Source: Kocuria rosea
GTDB taxonomy: Bacteria > Actinomycetota > Actinomycetes > Actinomycetales > Micrococcaceae
Assembly (NCBI RefSeq): GCF_006094695.1
Contig: NZ_CP035103.1
Coordinates: 3,224,001 to 3,288,000 of the forward strand
Direction: 5' to 3'
Length of the DNA stretch: 64,000 nt
Shown here: positions 60,109 through 64,000 of the stretch, piece by piece
How positions within the stretch are numbered: the stretch's first letter is position 1
Layout of the letters: each line of letters opens with the position of its first letter
Notes under the pieces: generated by a model
Seen by the model: only the letters and a program-made list of their open reading frames with translations
What the model was told of the DNA's origin: nothing
The model's database searches: none
Position numbers and translations under genes: made by a program

Positions 60109-61305
60109 GTGAAAGCACTGCTCCTGGAGAACGTCCACCCCGAGGCCGAACGCATCCTGTCCGAGAAGGGCATCGAGGTCGAGACCCGCAAGGGCGCCCT
60201 CGACACCGGAGAGCTCGTCGACGCCCTCGAGGGCGTCGAGCTGCTCGGCATCCGGTCGAAGACCCACGTGACCCGGGAGGTGTTCGAGGCCCACCCGCAG
60301 CTGCTGTCCGTGGGCGCCTTCTGCATCGGCACGAACCAGATCGACCTGGCGGCCGCCACCGAGCACGCCGTGACGTGCTTCAACGCCCCCTACTCCAACA
60401 CCCGGTCCGTGGTGGAGCTCGCGATCGCCGAGATCATCTCGATGGCCCGGCACCTCACGGACAAGAACAAGGGCATGCACGAGGGCGTGTGGGACAAGTC
60501 CGCCGAGGGCGCCCACGAGGTCCGCGGCCGCACCCTCGGCATCGTGGGCTACGGCAACATCGGCTCCCAGCTGTCCGTGCTCGCCGAGACCCTCGGCATG
60601 CGGGTCTACTACTACGACGTGGTGGACCGCCTGCCCCTGGGCAACGCCCAGCGCTGCGACACGCTGGAGGAGCTGCTGGAACGGGTCGAGACCGTCTCGC
60701 TGCACGTGGACGGGCGCACCAGCAACAACAACCTCTTCGGCCGGGAGCAGTTCGAGCGGATGCGCCCCCGGTCCCTGTTCCTGAACCTGTGCCGCGGCAT
60801 GGTGGTCGACTACAACGCGCTGCGCGACGCCCTGGTCAGCGGGCACATCGCCGGCGCCTCGGTGGACGTCTTCCCCAACGAGCCCAAGGTGGCCGGGGAC
60901 CCGTTCACCTCGGTGCTGCAGGGCCTGCCCAACGTGATCCTCACCCCGCACATCGGCGGCTCCACGCAGGAGGCGCAGGTGGACATCGGGCGGTTCGTGG
61001 CCGGGAAGCTCTCGTCCTTCGCGACCTCGGGCTCCACGACCCTGTCGGTGAACATGCCGCAGGTCCAGCTGGACACCGCCGTCAACGGCACCCGCATCCT
61101 GCACCTGCACCGCAACGTCCCGGGCGTGCTGGCGACCGTCAACAGCGTGCTCGGCGACCACGGCATCAACATCGACCGTCAGCAGCTGTCCACCCGCGGG
61201 GACACCGGCTACCTCGTCACGGACGCCGGCAACGGCGTGACCCGGGAGGTCATCGAGCAGATCCTGGGGCTGCCCGAGACCATCCGCCTCAGCACCATCA
61301 ACTGA
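60109..61305 (+). CDS. serA: D-3-phosphoglycerate dehydrogenase
   Basis: A 398-residue enzyme of the E. coli SerA type that oxidises 3-phosphoglycerate as the first step of serine synthesis. The NAD motif GIVGYGNIGSQ lies near residue 148, catalytic Arg in LCRGMVV near 226, Glu in VFPNEP near 255, and His in TPHIGGSTQEAQ near 280. A C-terminal ACT domain (about 325-398) senses serine. Translation from GTG at 60109 fits a leaderless transcript. A longer in-frame start at 60058 adds residues without homology. Followed 50 bp later by the GH65 gene. Confidence 0.95.
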   Translation: MKALLLENVHPEAERILSEKGIEVETRKGALDTGELVDALEGVELLGIRSKTHVTREVFEAHPQLLSVGAFCIGTNQIDLAAATEHAVTCFNAPYSNTRSVVELAIAEIISMARHLTDKNKGMHEGVWDKSAEGAHEVRGRTLGIVGYGNIGSQLSVLAETLGMRVYYYDVVDRLPLGNAQRCDTLEELLERVETVSLHVDGRTSNNNLFGREQFERMRPRSLFLNLCRGMVVDYNALRDALVSGHIAGASVDVFPNEPKVAGDPFTSVLQGLPNVILTPHIGGSTQEAQVDIGRFVAGKLSSFATSGSTTLSVNMPQVQLDTAVNGTRILHLHRNVPGVLATVNSVLGDHGINIDRQQLSTRGDTGYLVTDAGNGVTREVIEQILGLPETIRLSTIN

Positions 61306-61355
61306 CGCACCGCCCGCCTCCGGCTCCTGACGGAGGCAGGTGGCACAATGACCGC

Positions 61356-64000
61356 ATGAGCGGCGTCCTGGAGCAGCCTGCCGTCCACGGCAGGAGCACC
61401 TACGGAGCGGTGGTGCTCGCCCTCGCACCGGCGGGGGCCGCACCGGGCCCCGACGACACCGCCCGCGCCGGCGACGACGCCGCCCCGGTCCCGATACGCC
61501 CCGCCGGCGGAGTCCTGCACCCGCGCCACGAGGCGGGGGCCGCCGAGCTCTTCGCCCGCCTGCGCGCCGAGGGCGTGCTCACGGCCCTGGTCACCACCCA
61601 CCCGGAGCTGGGCGCGGGACCGCCGGCGGACATCGTGGTCGCGGCCGATCCGCCGCGGGACGGCACCGCGGGGCGGGACGGGCCGGACCCGCACCCGCCG
61701 GCCGCCTCCCTGCTGCTCGCCTCCCGCCGGCTGGCGGTGGAGCCCGAGCACATCGTGGTGGTCAGCGACAGCGACCGCCTGGTGCGGACCGCCGTGACCC
61801 ACGGCTTCGGGCTCGTCGTGGGGCTCGACGGCGCGGGCCGGCGGGGCCGGCTGCTCGCCGCCGGCGCCCACCTCGTGGTGGACGACCTCACGGACCTCGA
61901 CATCCCGGTCGCCACCGCCCCGGGGGACTCCGACTGGGCCGGCGGCTGCGGCGGGGGCAGCCCGTGGAACCTGACCTACGCCGACCTCGACCCGCCGCGC
62001 GAGGGGATGCGGGAGTCGCTGTGCACCCTCGGCAACGGGTACATGGCCGTGCGCGGCGCCGCGAGCGAGTCCCGGGCCGACGGCACGCACTACCCCGGCA
62101 CCTACCTCGCGGGCGTCTACAACCGGCTGCGCTCAGAGGCCGCCGGTCTCGTCCTGGAGCACGAGGACCTCGTGAACGCCCCCAACTGGCTGCTGGTGCA
62201 GTACCGCGTCCAGGACGGCTACTGGTTCGAGCCCACCCCGGACAACGTGCTGGAGCACCACCAGGACCTCGACCTGCGCACCGGGGTGCTGACCCGCGCC
62301 CTGCGCTTCCGGGACGAGGCCGGGCGCACCACCCGCGTGACCACCCGCCGGTTCGTCTCCCAGGACCAGCGCCACCTGGCGGGGCAGGAGACGGTCTTCG
62401 AGGCCGAGGACTGGAGCGGGACCCTGACCGTGCGCAGCCTCGTGGACGCCGACGTCCGCAACCGCAACGTCGCGGAGCACGCCGCCCTGGCCGGCCGGCA
62501 CCTGGCCGACGCCCGGCTCGAGGACCTGGGCCACGGGACCGCACGGGTCGAGGTGGCCACGTCCTGGTCCGGCGTCCGGATCGCCGTGGCCGCCCGCACC
62601 CGGGTGCTCCGCAGCGGCACGGAGGACCGGCTGCTCTCCCGGGTCCCGTCCCGGCCCGCGCCCGGCGTGGTGGGCCACGAGCTGCGGCTGCGGATGGACC
62701 CGGGGCGGGCCGTGCGGGTCGAGAAGGTCGTCGCCCTCGTGACCTCGCAGGACCGGGCGATCGCCACGCCCGCGCACGCCGCGTCCACGCTGCTGGAGCG
62801 GGCGGGCGGCTTCGACGAGCTGCTCTCCGCCCACGTGGTCGCGTGGCAGGCCCTGTGGTCCGCCTTCGCCGTGGCCACCGACGCCGGCGGCCAGCAGGGC
62901 CTGGCCGTGAACCTCAACACCTTCCACGTCCTGCAGTCGGTGGCGGCCGCGCACCCGGACCTGGACGCCGGCGTCCCGCCCCGCGGGCTGCACGGCGAGG
63001 GCTACCGCGGCCACGTGTTCTGGGACGAGATGTTCGTCTACCCCATGCTCACCCTCCGCCGGCCCGAGTGGACCCGGGCGCTGCTGGCCTACCGGTACCG
63101 GCGCCTGCCCGAGGCGCGGGCGGCGGCCCGCGCGGCCGGCCACGAGGGGGCCATGTTCCCGTGGCAGAGCGGCAGCGACGGCCGCGAGGAGACCCCGCGG
63201 GCGCTGTTCAACCCCCGCACCGGCCGGTGGATCCCGGACCACTCGCGGCTGCAGCGCCACGTGGGGCTGGCGGTCGCGCACAGCGTGTGGCAGTACTACC
63301 AGGCCACGGGCGACACCCGCTTCCTGATCGAGCAGGGCGCCGAGCTCGTGGTGGAGATCGCCCGGTTCTTCTCGAGCCTCGCGGTGCACGACCCCGAGGA
63401 CGACCGGTACGTGATCACGGGGGTGATGGGCCCGGACGAGTTCCACGACGGCGCCCCGGGCGCGCCGGGCTCGGGGCTGCGCAACAACGCCTACACCAAC
63501 GTCATGACGGCGTGGCTGCTCGCGCGGGCGGTCGAGATGGTCGAGCGTCTCGGCCAGGACTACGGCGGGCCCCTGTGGCGGCGCCTGGGCCTGCGGGAGG
63601 ACGAGGTGGCCCGCTGGGAGCGGGTCCGCACCCGGCTGCGGGTGCCGTTCCTGGCCGGCGGCGTCCTCGCCCAGTTCGAGGGCTACGAGGAGCTGCCGGA
63701 GCTCGCCTGGGAGGACTACCGGGCCCGCTACGGCTACATCGGGCGCCTCGACCTCATCCTCGACGCCGAGGGGCGCTCCACGAACGACTACCGGCTGGCC
63801 AAGCAGGCCGACGTCCTGATGCTGCTGTACCTGTTCTCCGCGGAGGAGCTGCGGGAGCTGCTGGGGCAGATGGGCTACGACTTCCCGGCGGAGGCGGTCC
63901 GGGCCACCGTCGCCTTCTACTGCGACCGCTCCTCGCACGGGTCCACGCTCTCCAACGTGGTGCACTCCTGGGTCGAGGCCCGCCGGGACCGCCCCAGCTC
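61356..64000 (+). CDS. GH65 phosphorylase/hydrolase with degenerate HAD domain (partial)
   Basis: The first 881 residues are visible and the gene runs out of the window. Residues about 203-881 form a glycoside hydrolase family 65 enzyme (maltose, trehalose or kojibiose phosphorylase type). Features include GNGYMAVRG, an acid-type GHVFWDEMFVYP segment near 550, the general-acid Glu E695 in GPDEFHDG, and ...STNDYRLAKQADVLML. Residues 1-200 resemble a HAD beta-phosphoglucomutase-like domain, but the FDLDG motif is replaced by LALAP (about 20-24) and motif IV EDA by SDS, so it is likely inactive. Active HAD-GH65 fusions occur in actinobacteria. CACAAT lies 6 nt before ATG. Cytoplasmic. Confidence 0.88.
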   Translation, partial: MSGVLEQPAVHGRSTYGAVVLALAPAGAAPGPDDTARAGDDAAPVPIRPAGGVLHPRHEAGAAELFARLRAEGVLTALVTTHPELGAGPPADIVVAADPPRDGTAGRDGPDPHPPAASLLLASRRLAVEPEHIVVVSDSDRLVRTAVTHGFGLVVGLDGAGRRGRLLAAGAHLVVDDLTDLDIPVATAPGDSDWAGGCGGGSPWNLTYADLDPPREGMRESLCTLGNGYMAVRGAASESRADGTHYPGTYLAGVYNRLRSEAAGLVLEHEDLVNAPNWLLVQYRVQDGYWFEPTPDNVLEHHQDLDLRTGVLTRALRFRDEAGRTTRVTTRRFVSQDQRHLAGQETVFEAEDWSGTLTVRSLVDADVRNRNVAEHAALAGRHLADARLEDLGHGTARVEVATSWSGVRIAVAARTRVLRSGTEDRLLSRVPSRPAPGVVGHELRLRMDPGRAVRVEKVVALVTSQDRAIATPAHAASTLLERAGGFDELLSAHVVAWQALWSAFAVATDAGGQQGLAVNLNTFHVLQSVAAAHPDLDAGVPPRGLHGEGYRGHVFWDEMFVYPMLTLRRPEWTRALLAYRYRRLPEARAAARAAGHEGAMFPWQSGSDGREETPRALFNPRTGRWIPDHSRLQRHVGLAVAHSVWQYYQATGDTRFLIEQGAELVVEIARFFSSLAVHDPEDDRYVITGVMGPDEFHDGAPGAPGSGLRNNAYTNVMTAWLLARAVEMVERLGQDYGGPLWRRLGLREDEVARWERVRTRLRVPFLAGGVLAQFEGYEELPELAWEDYRARYGYIGRLDLILDAEGRSTNDYRLAKQADVLMLLYLFSAEELRELLGQMGYDFPAEAVRATVAFYCDRSSHGSTLSNVVHSWVEARRDRPS

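Overview
The window is very GC-rich DNA with strong G/C third-position bias and GTG starts. Its gene set includes a GAF-ANTAR regulator, a giant NAD-glutamate dehydrogenase, a DUF2029/GT87 mannosyltransferase-like protein, a HAD-GH65 fusion and QsuB. This points to a high-GC actinobacterium. Gene content and style suggest Micrococcaceae, perhaps Kocuria, but that is inference only. I see no insertion sequence, prophage, CRISPR array, rRNA or replication origin. Genes are tightly packed and no gene-free stretch exceeds 300 bp.

Layout. 1-8.2 kb: housekeeping and accessory genes (PIG-L deacetylase, MFS exporter, GT87, GAF-ANTAR regulator, SDR and MDR oxidoreductases, VOC and SRPBCC proteins). 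8.3-11.4 kb: a translationally coupled three-gene cassette (acyl-CoA dehydrogenase, PIG-L deacetylase fused to a NodS-like methyltransferase, GT2 glycosyltransferase) that looks like an undescribed amino-sugar or glycoconjugate pathway. 11.5-34.9 kb: a respiratory nitrate island. It holds molybdenum cofactor genes (MoeB-rhodanese, MoaE, MogA, MoaC on the minus strand; MoeA on the minus strand; MoaA, MoaD, MobA, a DUF6457 protein and a second MoeA on the plus strand), flavohaemoglobin, NarK, the narGHJI operon, and a large membrane-cupredoxin-NirK fusion. 34.9-42.6 kb: lytic transglycosylase, FAD oxidoreductase, NAD-glutamate dehydrogenase, histidine phosphatase. 42.8-50 kb: TIGR01777 epimerase, large catalase, DUF2382 stress protein, PLDc_N protein, TPR protein and aldo/keto reductase. 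49.9-54.2 kb: IclR regulator divergent from an MHS transporter and a QsuB-type 3-dehydroshikimate dehydratase. 54.2-64 kb: thioesterase, YdcF-like protein, an alpha/beta hydrolase lacking its nucleophile segment, DUF457 and FNT membrane proteins, tRNA-Leu(CAG), a secreted M14 carboxypeptidase, SerA, and the first part of a GH65 protein with a degenerate HAD domain.

How it fits together. NarGHJI would reduce nitrate to nitrite with menaquinol electrons, using bis-MGD cofactor made by the surrounding moa/moe/mob genes. NarK would move nitrate and nitrite. The NirK fusion would turn nitrite into NO. No NO reductase is seen in the window, so flavohaemoglobin is the visible NO sink. The nar operon is read from an unusually AT-rich control region with four GAATTC palindromes. 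Several genes appear to be leaderless, with a TANNNT box 6-8 nt before the start codon.
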